NCBI GenBank assembly: GCA_023393165.1
Contig: JAEWMJ010000027.1
Span: 62,001 to 126,000 of the forward strand
Direction of reading: 5' to 3'
Origin: Bacillota bacterium
GTDB taxonomy: Bacteria; Bacillota; Clostridia; Christensenellales; Christensenellaceae
Length of the DNA: 64,000 nucleotides
Shown: positions 33,479 through 42,972 of the stretch, piece by piece
Layout: every line of letters starts with the position of its first letter
Numbering within the stretch: the stretch's first letter is position 1
Position numbers and translations under genes: made by a program
The notes under the pieces: generated by a model
Database searches by the model: none
What the model saw: only the letters and a program-made list of their open reading frames with translations
Told to the model about the DNA's origin: nothing

Positions 33479-35953
33479 CTAGACCGCATGCTCCGTCCGG
33501 TCAATAATGTCATCCTGCAAAGCCTTGTCAAGAGGAGTAAACAGAGCGCTATACCCCGCCACACGAACCATCAAATCCTTATATTCCTGAGGCCTCTCCT
33601 GTGCTTTGTGCAGTGTTTCCACCGATACACAGTTGATCTGAATATGCATGCCTTTGAAATCACTGAAATAGGTCCTGACTACCTGCATGAGTTTTTTTGC
33701 CGGCAGGCCCGGCTCAAGCGATGCAGGCATCACCTTGACATTCAGCAACTGCCCGCCGGATACCAGTACAGTGGGTAATTTTCCGACCGATTTTAGGGAA
33801 GCCGTAATACCTTTTGTATCTGTGCCATGCGTGGGCGAAGAGGTGTCTGACAGCGGTTCCCGGTCTTTTCTGCCGTCCGGCAGCGCGCCTACCGATTCGC
33901 CGAAAGGCACATTGGAAGATACCGAACTGGTGGAAGGCTGCCATGTTCCTCCGATCGGGCCCCTGCCGTACCGCGTAGTCTTATATTTAGCCGTCTCTTC
34001 ACAGATAAACCGGAAATAATCGACCATAATGTCGTCGACATAATCATCGTCGTTTCCGTATTTCGGAACATCCAGCAAGATCTTCTGAATCTCCGGGCCG
34101 GCCGGTTTTGTCGTCAAATCCGAAAAATTGGTTTGCAGCGCATGCAAAAGCTGTTTACCGGTAATGAATTTGTCTTCAAACACCACCTTTTTGATTGCAG
34201 CAAGCGAATTTCCCACATTGGCCACACCCACGTACAGCGGCCCGCAATAGTCATAGATTGCGCCGCCCTGCTTCATTGTTTTTCCTCTTGCTATGCAGTC
34301 GTCTACCAGGGAAGAAACGTAGGGATCGGCAATCCCTTCTTCCGTCATTCTGTCTATCGTATTGTCGTTAATAACCTGTAATTTAAAGTAATATCTGGCC
34401 TGTATCTTGAATGCTTCATATAACTCTTCATAATTTTTAAACGTCGTCAAATCTCCGTTGCCGGGCTGCAGGCAGACGCCGGTTTTCGGATCCTTTCCAT
34501 TATAAAGCGCAAGCTCCATCAATTTGCCCAGATTGATAAATCCGGCTCCGTTCGGTCTGCCCGTCTGCTTTCCCTCCACAATGGCTTCCACACAGCCGAC
34601 AACCGAATAGTTGACGGCGTCTTCCCAGGGAATGCCCCTGTTTACCAGAGCAGGCACATAAACCTCATCACTGTAAATGGCAGGCTGCCCGCCGCCAATC
34701 CGTACCACATCAAATGCAGCATACATTAATCTCTCGGAAATCCTGTTGTGATACCGCAATGAAATAGACGGCGTATTCAGGGAAATGGCCGCCTGCGCGT
34801 TAAGCACCAGGAAGGAAAGTTCGTTGGTACTGTCCTTGCCGTTCCTGTCCTGTCCGCCCACCGTAATATTCTGAAAAAGCTGGTATCCCGCGAACGCTTT
34901 GGTGTTGGTCCAGCAGGTGATTTTAAGGAGCTGGAAAATTTTCAGGAACAGGCATTCCATCAGTTCAAGCGCGTCCTCATATTTAATGCTGCCCGCCGAG
35001 ATATCTTTTCTGTACAGTTCAATCAACGTCTGGTCCAGGCGGCCCATGGAGATGGAATGCCCGTTATTTTCTATCTGAATAGTCAGATTAATCAGCCATG
35101 CGGCCTGCAGTCCTTCATGGAAATCGCGCGCCGGATTTTCAGGCACATTTTCACATACGTCCGCGATCTTTAATAATTCCTGTTTCCGGACATCGTCCGT
35201 TTCCTTTTCCGACTGTTTTCTTGCAATGGCGGCATACCTTTTTGCATGCCGTATCACCGCCTGGCAGGTAATCAGTACAGATTCCAGAAACGGTTTTTGC
35301 AGCGCCTGTTCGGGATCCGAAAGATCAAGGTTCTCCAGCCTGTTTTTCGCCCTTTCTATATTGTCCTTCAATCCTTTTTTCACAATGCCCGCCAGATCTA
35401 CCGTTAAATGTCCGTCTCCGCCAATCATCAGCCAGTAGGAATCCGTGGCGCCGATTTGCTTTGCTATGTTCGTCTCCTCGGGCAATACCGCTTTGCAGCG
35501 GTGTTCGTGGTCGTTGTCCTTCCAAAAGCCGTATATATTCCGAAGATCGGCTTCATCTTCTTTATTGATGGCGTAACGGTCGCCCGGCCGGTCTTCAGGC
35601 CTCATGGGATTCCCATCAAGTTCTTCTATCAGCCAGTCCATTCCGAATTCCGGGAATATGGGCGCCGTTCTGGGCTTTGTACCCAGGCTCCCCGCCATCA
35701 GTTCTCCTTCGGCAATGGATATCTTCATATTGTCCAGTATATGGGCAAATGCCTTTGCTCTTTTTAACACAACCGGTTCAGCCTGATGCATTTTGTATGC
35801 TTCGGTTAAAAGAACCGCTCTGTCTGAGCAAATCTGCGGCATCGCTTCAATCAGATCTGAACGCAATTTTTCGACTCTTTCGCTTCTTACAACCGGTTTA
35901 TCCATAAATATATGGTCCGTTGTTTTCAGATTTTGAGATAAATAATATTTCAT
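33479..35953 (-). CDS. Glycyl radical enzyme 2 (PFL/diol-dehydratase superfamily)
   Basis: An 824-residue glycyl radical enzyme with the catalytic loop VVGCVEAIVEGKQ (Cys454, Glu456) and the radical glycine in VRVAGYSALF (Gly800). The Cys-Val-Glu arrangement is the usual one for GRE dehydratases and lyases. Residues after the loop (GRPNGAGFINLGK) do not match any well-known subgroup that I can recall. It is embedded in a sugar importer/kinase/epimerase/dehydrogenase cluster, so the substrate is probably a sugar, polyol or their oxidised or anhydro derivatives. It differs from GRE 1 in active-site motif and in most of its sequence, so the two probably act on different compounds. Confidence 0.88.
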   Translation of the reverse strand: MKYYLSQNLKTTDHIFMDKPVVRSERVEKLRSDLIEAMPQICSDRAVLLTEAYKMHQAEPVVLKRAKAFAHILDNMKISIAEGELMAGSLGTKPRTAPIFPEFGMDWLIEELDGNPMRPEDRPGDRYAINKEDEADLRNIYGFWKDNDHEHRCKAVLPEETNIAKQIGATDSYWLMIGGDGHLTVDLAGIVKKGLKDNIERAKNRLENLDLSDPEQALQKPFLESVLITCQAVIRHAKRYAAIARKQSEKETDDVRKQELLKIADVCENVPENPARDFHEGLQAAWLINLTIQIENNGHSISMGRLDQTLIELYRKDISAGSIKYEDALELMECLFLKIFQLLKITCWTNTKAFAGYQLFQNITVGGQDRNGKDSTNELSFLVLNAQAAISLNTPSISLRYHNRISERLMYAAFDVVRIGGGQPAIYSDEVYVPALVNRGIPWEDAVNYSVVGCVEAIVEGKQTGRPNGAGFINLGKLMELALYNGKDPKTGVCLQPGNGDLTTFKNYEELYEAFKIQARYYFKLQVINDNTIDRMTEEGIADPYVSSLVDDCIARGKTMKQGGAIYDYCGPLYVGVANVGNSLAAIKKVVFEDKFITGKQLLHALQTNFSDLTTKPAGPEIQKILLDVPKYGNDDDYVDDIMVDYFRFICEETAKYKTTRYGRGPIGGTWQPSTSSVSSNVPFGESVGALPDGRKDREPLSDTSSPTHGTDTKGITASLKSVGKLPTVLVSGGQLLNVKVMPASLEPGLPAKKLMQVVRTYFSDFKGMHIQINCVSVETLHKAQERPQEYKDLMVRVAGYSALFTPLDKALQDDIIDRTEHAV

Positions 35954-36055
35954 TTTTGGCCTCCATAATTTATTGATTCAAGGCTTTCCTTTTGAAAGGA
36001 TGCCCTCTTTACAGGCTTCCGATTTGTCCGCAAGTTTAATTTGGTCTCCGAAAGA

Positions 36056-37222
36056 TTACTCTTCCATAGAATATTTGGGCAAATTCATGGGCATCGTTTC
36101 AGGAATTTCACATGTGCTCTTCAGCTCATAATACGCTCCCGATTCGGAAGAATCGTAGAATCCGTGCATGATTTCCAGCACATGATAAGCCATCTCTCCG
36201 TTCGCCCGGAACTTCCGGCCGTTATGGATCGCACGCGCCATATCGGCAAGGCCCAATGCTCTGCTGTTTTCGTTGTAATCATAACACGAAGGGATCGCCG
36301 CCCAGGGCGTTGCTTCTTCTTTTCTGGGTAAATCATAAGGCAGGTCGTACCAGTCGGCTTCATCCTTTCTTCTGAATTTCGTTACGCCGTGGAAGATGTC
36401 CGGGCCAGCCAACGGATCGGGGTCAGTCATGCTGATCGTTCCTTCTGTTCCATATATTTCAAGCCTGGGAAGATTGGAATCCCATATATCAAAACTTGTG
36501 ATTACCGTTGCAGTCGCGCCGTTTTTGAACTCAATGGTTCCGCTCACATGCGTGGGAACCTCGACGTCAATATACTGTCCGGCCATTGGTTCGCTGCTGA
36601 TCCGGCGCTTGTCAAAGTATTTATTTGCGATACCGCAGACTCTTTTTGCCGGCCCGAGCAGGGCAACCAACGCCGTCATATAGTAAGGGCCCATGTCAAA
36701 CAACGGTCCAGCGCCGTTTTTGTAAAAGAATACCGGATTAGGATGCCAGATTTCATGTCCATGGCATGTCATGAATGCTGTTGCGGCTATGGGTTTGCCG
36801 ATCCAGCCGTCATCTATCATCTTTCTCATTGTCTGAGGCCTTGCACCCAGGAATGTATCGGGAGCGCAACCAACTAAAAGTCCTTTTTTCTTGGCTGTGT
36901 ACAGAATTTCTTTCGCATCCTCTCTTGTTATTGCAAGAGGTTTTTCATTGTAGACATGTTTTCCCGCATTCAGCGCCTTCATGCTTATTTCATGATGCGC
37001 CTGGGGAATTGTAAGATTCAGGATCACTTCCACTTCCGGATCCCTGATTATCTCATCCACACTCATAGCCTTGCAGCCATATGCGCCCGCTTTTTCCTTC
37101 GCCCTGTCCATAACAAGATCTGCGCAAGCGCATGCTTCTATATTTTCAAATTTAGCAATATTTTTAAAATAAATATCGCAAATGTTGCCGCACCCAATGA
37201 TGCCTATTTTCACAGTTTTCAT
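36056..37222 (-). CDS. Gfo/Idh/MocA-family oxidoreductase
   Basis: A 388-residue NAD(P)-dependent sugar oxidoreductase: Rossmann motif GIIGCGNICDIYFKN at the N-terminus, the family EKP motif (YNEKPLAIT near residue 93), and a C-terminal alpha/beta domain with GAGPLFDMGPYY near 170-181. The frame reaches 37288, but AAGGAGG precedes the ATG at 37222. It lies between a ThuA-like gene and GRE 2. Members oxidise or reduce inositols, glucosides at C3, anhydrosugars and similar cyclic compounds. The pairing with ThuA suggests a 3-keto or lactone/anhydro intermediate; that is inference. Confidence 0.85.
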   Translation of the reverse strand: MKTVKIGIIGCGNICDIYFKNIAKFENIEACACADLVMDRAKEKAGAYGCKAMSVDEIIRDPEVEVILNLTIPQAHHEISMKALNAGKHVYNEKPLAITREDAKEILYTAKKKGLLVGCAPDTFLGARPQTMRKMIDDGWIGKPIAATAFMTCHGHEIWHPNPVFFYKNGAGPLFDMGPYYMTALVALLGPAKRVCGIANKYFDKRRISSEPMAGQYIDVEVPTHVSGTIEFKNGATATVITSFDIWDSNLPRLEIYGTEGTISMTDPDPLAGPDIFHGVTKFRRKDEADWYDLPYDLPRKEEATPWAAIPSCYDYNENSRALGLADMARAIHNGRKFRANGEMAYHVLEIMHGFYDSSESGAYYELKSTCEIPETMPMNLPKYSMEE

Positions 37223-37247
37223 TATGAAATCCTCCTTAATACTTTTT

Positions 37248-37985
37248 TTATTTTGACGCCCAAAGAAATCCTCTGCGCATAATCTCATTCACGGGCTTTT
37301 TTGCCAGAGTCGCGGCATCGTGTCCAACCGAGCAATAGAATACCTTACCTAATCCCCATCTTTTGGTCCAGATCACAGGCATATTTACGGGCTTATTCAG
37401 GTATGCCGGTCCTTTTATTGCCGCATCGGCTGAAAAATTCCAATCTCCGAATCCAGACTCCGGATCCAGTTTGGCATAATTTGAAACCTCGGCTTCATTT
37501 CCTACGGGAAACCGGGTAGTCGCAAGCACATCATTGGCAGGATCTACATGCATATAATACAGCTCTGACTCAACCTCAAAATCTCCTATGCCTTCCGTAA
37601 TCACACTGGCGCCATGGTTCACATTTACCTTATATTTAAGTTTCTGGCCGCCTGCATGAGATACCCATTGCCCTCCTGTCATCCATTGCCAATCCACGCT
37701 GTCATGAAAAGCGTCGCACATGCCCGCATGGCATCCCGCCAGGCCGACGCCGCTGGCCACAGCATTTAGAACCGGTTCCAATTGTTGCGTCGAAATAACG
37801 CCCATAGTCCAATGGGGAATAATCAGATCCAGTTTTTTCAGTTTTTCACCATCCAAAAACGCATCCAGCGTATCAGAAAGTTCAACTTCATAGCCCTCTT
37901 GCTTTAGAGTATCTTTAAACAGATCCGCACATTGGACGGGTTCGTGCCCTTCCCATCCGCCGTATACAACTAACGCTTTTTTCAT
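37248..37985 (-). CDS. ThuA-like domain protein
   Basis: A 245-residue protein of the ThuA group (trehalose-utilisation family, glutamine-amidotransferase-like fold). Landmarks are VYGGWEGHEP near the N-terminus, IIPHWTMG near residue 55, GCHAGMCDAF near 83-92, and PVIWTKRWGLGKVFYC near the end. ThuA partners ThuB, a Gfo/Idh/MocA protein, in metabolism of 3-keto disaccharides; the same pairing occurs here, with the oxidoreductase gene 25 bases downstream. The reaction of ThuA-like proteins is not firmly settled. It has no signal peptide, so it acts in the cytoplasm. Confidence 0.75.
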   Translation of the reverse strand: MKKALVVYGGWEGHEPVQCADLFKDTLKQEGYEVELSDTLDAFLDGEKLKKLDLIIPHWTMGVISTQQLEPVLNAVASGVGLAGCHAGMCDAFHDSVDWQWMTGGQWVSHAGGQKLKYKVNVNHGASVITEGIGDFEVESELYYMHVDPANDVLATTRFPVGNEAEVSNYAKLDPESGFGDWNFSADAAIKGPAYLNKPVNMPVIWTKRWGLGKVFYCSVGHDAATLAKKPVNEIMRRGFLWASK

Positions 37986-38065
37986 AGCTACCTCCCAAAT
38001 TTTGATTCAAATAATGATTAAGTAATAAAATACCGCTTTACTTTATTTCTTTATACTATAAATTA

Positions 38066-39091
38066 TTATTTATAGTACTGATCCATGTTATCTTTCGTAA
38101 CAGTTTGAAAGTCGATATAAGTCGTCTTTTCATAGGGTTGACCGGTTATCATGGCATAGGCAATTTCAACCGCTTTTGAACCCTGGCCTTTTGAATCCTG
38201 GAAAATATCTGCCGCCATTCTGCCATCCGCAAGATATTCTTTTGCATCCGCGATCAAATCCACGCCAACAACCTGAATTTTTCCGGTAAGTCCCTGGTTG
38301 TCGATCGCATTGCAAACGCCGATTCCCATTTCGTCGTTCTGCGCGAATATGCCAACTAATTCGTCACCATAAGCCTGGATCCAGTTCTCTGTCAAAGTCA
38401 TTGCTTCGTCTCTGTTCCAGTGAGCCGTATCCTCCGCAATCAATTCGATATCAGGATATTTTTTGAGTTGTTCCATAGCGCCTTCACTTCTCAAAACTTC
38501 AGCAGATTGTCCGGGGTTTCCATGCATCATCGCGATTTTTCCCTTTCCGCCGATTGCTTCAGCCAAGGCGTCGATAGCCAAATAAGCAGCCTGCTTGTCA
38601 TCCGATCCGACAAATGCATCGGGTTCCGAAGAACATATGGAATTAACGTTTACAACAGGAATTCCCGCTTCCTGAGCCTTTTCAACACACGGCGAGCTTG
38701 CCTCTGAATCGCAGGGATCCAGTATAATCGCATCTACCTTTTGGGATATAAAGCTTTCAATTTGGGAAATTTGTTCATTTGCATCCATTTCCGGATTTAC
38801 ACATATTACATTAATCCCAAGTTCTTTTGCTTTTTCTTCAATACCCTCCTGAAGATCAATCAGAAAGTCTGTCGTTAAAGTAATATTTGAAAATCCAATC
38901 GTGATGTCTTCCGGATTTTTAGCCGCTGCATCAGCAGAAGCCGATCCTGTTTCCGCTGCTGCAGACGACTCTGCGGCCGGAGCCGATTCTGCTGCAGTTG
39001 AAGCCGCAGGCTCGGAAGATGTAGTCGAGCAGCTCGCAAGAGATGCGACAACAAACATGATTACAACCAGTAACCCAATTATTTTTTTCAT
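38066..39091 (-). CDS. Sugar ABC transporter substrate-binding lipoprotein (2)
   Basis: A 341-residue binding lipoprotein. The signal ends at a lipobox-like SLASC (Cys21), followed by a Ser/Ala/Glu linker and a ribose-binding-like domain (ITIGFSNITLTTDFLIDLQE near residue 64, then IFAQNDEMGIGVCNAI near 253). The frame extends to 39106, but a GGAGG stands eight bases before the ATG at 39091. It belongs with the ATPase and permease just upstream. A small hairpin (ACTATAAAT..ATTTATAGT, 38055-38076) overlaps the stop codon. Confidence 0.9.
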   Translation of the reverse strand: MKKIIGLLVVIMFVVASLASCSTTSSEPAASTAAESAPAAESSAAAETGSASADAAAKNPEDITIGFSNITLTTDFLIDLQEGIEEKAKELGINVICVNPEMDANEQISQIESFISQKVDAIILDPCDSEASSPCVEKAQEAGIPVVNVNSICSSEPDAFVGSDDKQAAYLAIDALAEAIGGKGKIAMMHGNPGQSAEVLRSEGAMEQLKKYPDIELIAEDTAHWNRDEAMTLTENWIQAYGDELVGIFAQNDEMGIGVCNAIDNQGLTGKIQVVGVDLIADAKEYLADGRMAADIFQDSKGQGSKAVEIAYAMITGQPYEKTTYIDFQTVTKDNMDQYYK

Positions 39092-39147
39092 ATCATTTTC
39101 CTCCATTTTTAAGGCTTAAGTAAGTAAAGGGTATTTTATTACTTTAT

Positions 39148-39180
39148 TTTAACTAATAAAAATTTCATTCATTAGTTAAA
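39148..39180. repeat. AT-rich hairpin between permease and binding-protein genes
   Basis: TTTAACTAAT and ATTAGTTAAA form a perfect 10-bp stem with a 13-base loop in the gap between the two transport genes. It may be an mRNA processing or stabilising structure that helps raise binding-protein expression. Confidence 0.45.
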
Positions 39181-39202
39181 CAGAATAAACATAAATCGTA
39201 AA

Positions 39203-40186
39203 TTATTTTTTTTCTCCTCTATCCAGCAGAACTGCTGCAATGATAATGATTCCGCTTATTACCTGCTGCCAATAGGAGGAAACTCCAAGCAAATCCAGTC
39301 CATTATTCAGAACACCTATAATAAATGCGCCGACAAGTGTTCCCCACATTGTGCCAACGCCGCCAGAAAGGCTTGTTCCGCCGATAACAACAGCTGAAAT
39401 TGCTTGGAGTTCATATCCGGATCCGATATTGGGCTGACCCACCGTTATTCTTGCCGATTGCAGTATGCCGGCAAGCCCAACCAATGATCCGGCCAGTATA
39501 TAAACCGATAATTTTATATTCTTAACGGAGATTCCCGACGCTCTGGAGGCTTCTTCATTTCCACCGATTGCATAAATATATCTGCCATATTTCGTTTGTG
39601 ATAATATAAATATCGAAACTATTGCGACAATAATCATGATTACTACCAGATAAGGAATCTGCCCAAAGGAACCTTTTCCAAAATCTTTCCATTGCTGAGC
39701 CATATCGGATACAGGCCTGCCACCTGCAAAGATCAGCGCCAGCCCGCGCGCTATCGTCATTGTACCAAGGGTGGTAATAAAAGGAGCCACCTTTGCCCGG
39801 GATACCAATATACCGTTTATAAATCCAAAAGCAACACCGGTTCCTATTGCAGCCAGAACAGGAACAATCATAGGATAATAAGGCGTACCGGAGCTATCTG
39901 CCTTAGCAAACAAGGCGAAAGCCACTCCGCTTATTGCAATTACCGAACCGGGCGATAAATCGATCCCGCCGGTCAATATAACGTATGTTGCAGCGATAGC
40001 TAAAATCGAATTAATAGTACACTGGACCAGAATATTGATCATATTCGATTCAGTCATAAATCTATCGGATGCAAAACTCATTACGACCATGAGAATACCC
40101 AGGGCCAATATAATTCCGTATTTTCGCAGGATATCCTTTCCCGAAAGCCCCCTTGTACGCTTAGCTTCCATTTTCAAATCAACCAT
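39203..40186 (-). CDS. Sugar ABC transporter permease (RbsC-like)
   Basis: A 327-residue BPD_transp_2 permease with about eight to ten helices, GGIDLSPGSVIAISGV near residue 73-88 and GGTSLSGGVGTMWGTLVG near 266-283. Only one permease gene is present in this cluster, so a homodimer is expected, unlike the first importer. It follows the ATPase after 14 bases. Its likely cargo is the sugar or polyol processed by the GRE 2 cluster. Confidence 0.9.
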   Translation of the reverse strand: MVDLKMEAKRTRGLSGKDILRKYGIILALGILMVVMSFASDRFMTESNMINILVQCTINSILAIAATYVILTGGIDLSPGSVIAISGVAFALFAKADSSGTPYYPMIVPVLAAIGTGVAFGFINGILVSRAKVAPFITTLGTMTIARGLALIFAGGRPVSDMAQQWKDFGKGSFGQIPYLVVIMIIVAIVSIFILSQTKYGRYIYAIGGNEEASRASGISVKNIKLSVYILAGSLVGLAGILQSARITVGQPNIGSGYELQAISAVVIGGTSLSGGVGTMWGTLVGAFIIGVLNNGLDLLGVSSYWQQVISGIIIIAAVLLDRGEKK

Positions 40187-40200
40187 CTTTCTTTCCCCCT

Positions 40201-41694
40201 TTAATTAGCAATGGCATATTCCATGATTGCTTCTTGTTTTATTTCATTCTTATCTGTAATTTCACCAGTCACAATGCCTTCATGAAGGATAATCACCCGA
40301 TCACTGAGGCCAATTATTTCCGGCAATTCTGATGAAACCAAAATGACTGCTTTCCCTTTTTCCGCCATTTCCGATATCAGTCTATAGATTTCCGCCTTTG
40401 CGCCGATGTCGATTCCTCTTGTAGGTTCATCCATAATCATAATTTCGCATTCATCCAAGAGCATTTTTCCCAGAACGACTTTTTGTTGATTTCCGCCGCT
40501 CAGATTCATTACAAGTTGGTCTCTGCCCGGAGTTTTTATGGACAATTCATTTATCATTCTGTCGGCAAGCGTACTTTCTGTCTGCGCCTTAATGATGGGT
40601 GAATTGAAGTACTTATTCAGGTTGGAAAGAGTAAGATTTTTCTTAATGGATAGGGGCAGCACCAAGCCTACGCCCTTTCTGTCTTCATTGACAAGACCGA
40701 TCTTGTACCTGATCGCATCCTTCGGCGAACGGATTTCCACTTCTTTTCCCTTCACGAATATCCTGCCTGAATCAAACTTATCCAGGCCGAATATGCAACG
40801 CATGGTTTCCGTGCGTCCGGATCCCATTAATCCCGCGAAGCCAAGCACCTCTCCGCTGCGCACGGAAAATGAAATGTCGTTGAAAACTCCATCTCTAGTA
40901 AGGCCTTCTACCCGCAGCAATTCTTCTCCTATTGCATTGTTTCTTTTAGGAAATACTTCTTTTAGCTCCCTTCCCACCATAGCAACAATAATTTTATCGA
41001 TGTCCACATCCTTGGCCTGGAAGGTCGTGATCAATTTTCCGTCTCTGAATACTGTAACTTCATCGGCTATTTTCAAAATTTCATCCATCTTATGAGATAT
41101 ATAAATGATGGATACTCCTCTGTTTTTTAAATCGCGAATGACTTCAAATAAATTTTCAACTTCCCGGTCCGTAATAGCCGATGTCGGCTCATCCATTATA
41201 ATGATATTTGCATCATAAGAAACCGCTTTGACTATTTCAACCATTTGTTTTTCGGAAACCATCAGGGAATCCATTTTTCTTTTCGGGTCCAAATCCACAT
41301 TTAAAGACCGAAGCCACTCCCCGGCTTTTTTGTTCATTTCCCTTTTTTGCAGAATCCCATTTTTCACAATTTCACGCCCCAGAAACAAATTCTCTGAGAT
41401 GGTCAGATTCGGCACATAACTCAGTTCCTGGTGAATCATAGAAATCCCCAATTTCAGAGTGGAAGCTTCATCCCGCTTTTCCATCTTATTACTACAATAA
41501 ATTACTTCTCCCTTATCTTCACAATACAAGCCGGTCAGTATTTTCATTAATGTTGATTTCCCTGCTCCGTTTTCGCCCATCAATGCATGAGCGGTCCCTT
41601 TTTTTAGGTAAAAGGAAACATCATCTAACGCACATACACCGGGGAAAGATTTGCAAATATTCCGCATTTCAAGCAGATATTCCTGTTCTTTCAT
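40201..41694 (-). CDS. Sugar ABC transporter ATP-binding protein (RbsA-like)
   Basis: A 497-residue double ATPase of the CUT2 class. First domain: GENGAGKSTLMKILTG near residue 39 and IIIMDEPTSAITD near 160. Second domain: degenerate P-loop GLMGSGRTETMR near 290, signature NLSGGNQQKVVLGKM near 395, and IMIMDEPTRGIDIG near 420. It should energise import through the permease encoded next. It lies 62 bases after the cupin gene, in line with operon membership. Confidence 0.92.
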   Translation of the reverse strand: MKEQEYLLEMRNICKSFPGVCALDDVSFYLKKGTAHALMGENGAGKSTLMKILTGLYCEDKGEVIYCSNKMEKRDEASTLKLGISMIHQELSYVPNLTISENLFLGREIVKNGILQKREMNKKAGEWLRSLNVDLDPKRKMDSLMVSEKQMVEIVKAVSYDANIIIMDEPTSAITDREVENLFEVIRDLKNRGVSIIYISHKMDEILKIADEVTVFRDGKLITTFQAKDVDIDKIIVAMVGRELKEVFPKRNNAIGEELLRVEGLTRDGVFNDISFSVRSGEVLGFAGLMGSGRTETMRCIFGLDKFDSGRIFVKGKEVEIRSPKDAIRYKIGLVNEDRKGVGLVLPLSIKKNLTLSNLNKYFNSPIIKAQTESTLADRMINELSIKTPGRDQLVMNLSGGNQQKVVLGKMLLDECEIMIMDEPTRGIDIGAKAEIYRLISEMAEKGKAVILVSSELPEIIGLSDRVIILHEGIVTGEITDKNEIKQEAIMEYAIAN

Positions 41695-41756
41695 ACGTTA
41701 CTCCTTTCAATATTCTTTTTTCATAAGCTTGCTGTCTTTTATTCTAAAAGTTAAAT

Positions 41757-42968
41757 TTAAATATTTTCCAAATCTTTATTACGAGCAAAATGCTTCAGTA
41801 TTACGAGCGGTTCGTTATCCGATTGGTTTGTGATACGGACTCCTTTGTTGGCCGCTTCATGGATTACAAAAAATTCGTCGTCCGTTAAGCTTCCGTAGCG
41901 AATCAATGTCGGACTGGCCAACGGCAATCCATTGACTGTTCCGCGGCCCTGAATGGCTATCATTCCATATGCGTTCGAATCTTTAATCAACACCGATTTT
42001 CCCGGCAATACAGTAAGCCTTTTGGCGCTGACTTCTCTGCATTTATAGCAGATCCATTCCTCCATATATCCTTCTTTTTCCGTATCCGATATATCATGTA
42101 CCGGTACGGGCGACATAAACCTGTTTTTCTCAAAATCAGGATCCACGTTTAATTCCCAGTCAACAACATCAACCAAATAATCAAAGTCTCCAATTTTGTC
42201 TTCCGGACAGTTTTTCCAAAGCAGCGCTTCCTCCACACAATGTTCACCATACAATACCGATTGATACATCGCATACACATCCGAAGCAAACTGCGGTTCA
42301 TATGTACACAGACTGCCCGGCGCGTGCAATACGCCGGGAGGAACATCCCAGCCCGTATCCAAGTCCAGTTTATATGCCCTTGAAATCTGCAATATTTTAT
42401 TGTCGCCCTTGGTAAAATCAAGCAAGGTTTGCTTCAATTTTTCTTTTGCCGTTCCCGGATTAAGCCCGAAGAAAGTAAATGCAAATTCTCCGTTATGGTT
42501 ATTTAACTGTGAAGGGAAAAAATACATTTCAGCCTTTCCAGAAGCTCCTACCAACGCGGCATGCTTTTCATCATGATGGACATGATTTGGAAGCGGTCCC
42601 AAATTATCGAAAAATTTTGAAAACATTGGCCACCTTTCATATTTTTCCCACAGGTCTTTGCCTATGATTTGTCCTTTATATTCTTCCACAGCCTCCTGCA
42701 GCAGAACCTTTTCCATTCCCTGCCTGTCAGACACAATGTAGCTTAAGCCTTCGTCCGGTGAAGTAAGCGGACCGTTTTCCGCTTTTGTTGTGGACGATAA
42801 CCATCTCTCATCGATCGCTCCGCGTTCCAAACCAAGAACATAATAATCATTGGGATGCAATTTTATTCTTTTGCCCGGTCTGCAAAATGATCTCGGCACC
42901 CATGCAGGCGCCAGCCTTAAGACACCCTGCCCCTGATCCATTGCTTTTTCTAAATATGATTTTTTCAT
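41757..42968 (-). CDS. Cupin protein resembling class I mannose-6-phosphate isomerase
   Basis: A 403-residue protein related to phosphomannose isomerase-like cupins. It has the metal site pattern NHVHHDEKHAAL near residue 128-139, a second WDVPPGVLHAPGS region near 208-220 that supplies another histidine, and a C-terminal cupin barrel. The large divergence from true ManA means it may isomerise a different free or phosphorylated sugar. It is the second gene of the cluster, only 4 bases after the LacI regulator, so it is coupled to it. It is cytoplasmic. Confidence 0.75.
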   Translation of the reverse strand: MKKSYLEKAMDQGQGVLRLAPAWVPRSFCRPGKRIKLHPNDYYVLGLERGAIDERWLSSTTKAENGPLTSPDEGLSYIVSDRQGMEKVLLQEAVEEYKGQIIGKDLWEKYERWPMFSKFFDNLGPLPNHVHHDEKHAALVGASGKAEMYFFPSQLNNHNGEFAFTFFGLNPGTAKEKLKQTLLDFTKGDNKILQISRAYKLDLDTGWDVPPGVLHAPGSLCTYEPQFASDVYAMYQSVLYGEHCVEEALLWKNCPEDKIGDFDYLVDVVDWELNVDPDFEKNRFMSPVPVHDISDTEKEGYMEEWICYKCREVSAKRLTVLPGKSVLIKDSNAYGMIAIQGRGTVNGLPLASPTLIRYGSLTDDEFFVIHEAANKGVRITNQSDNEPLVILKHFARNKDLENI

Positions 42969-42972
42969 TATT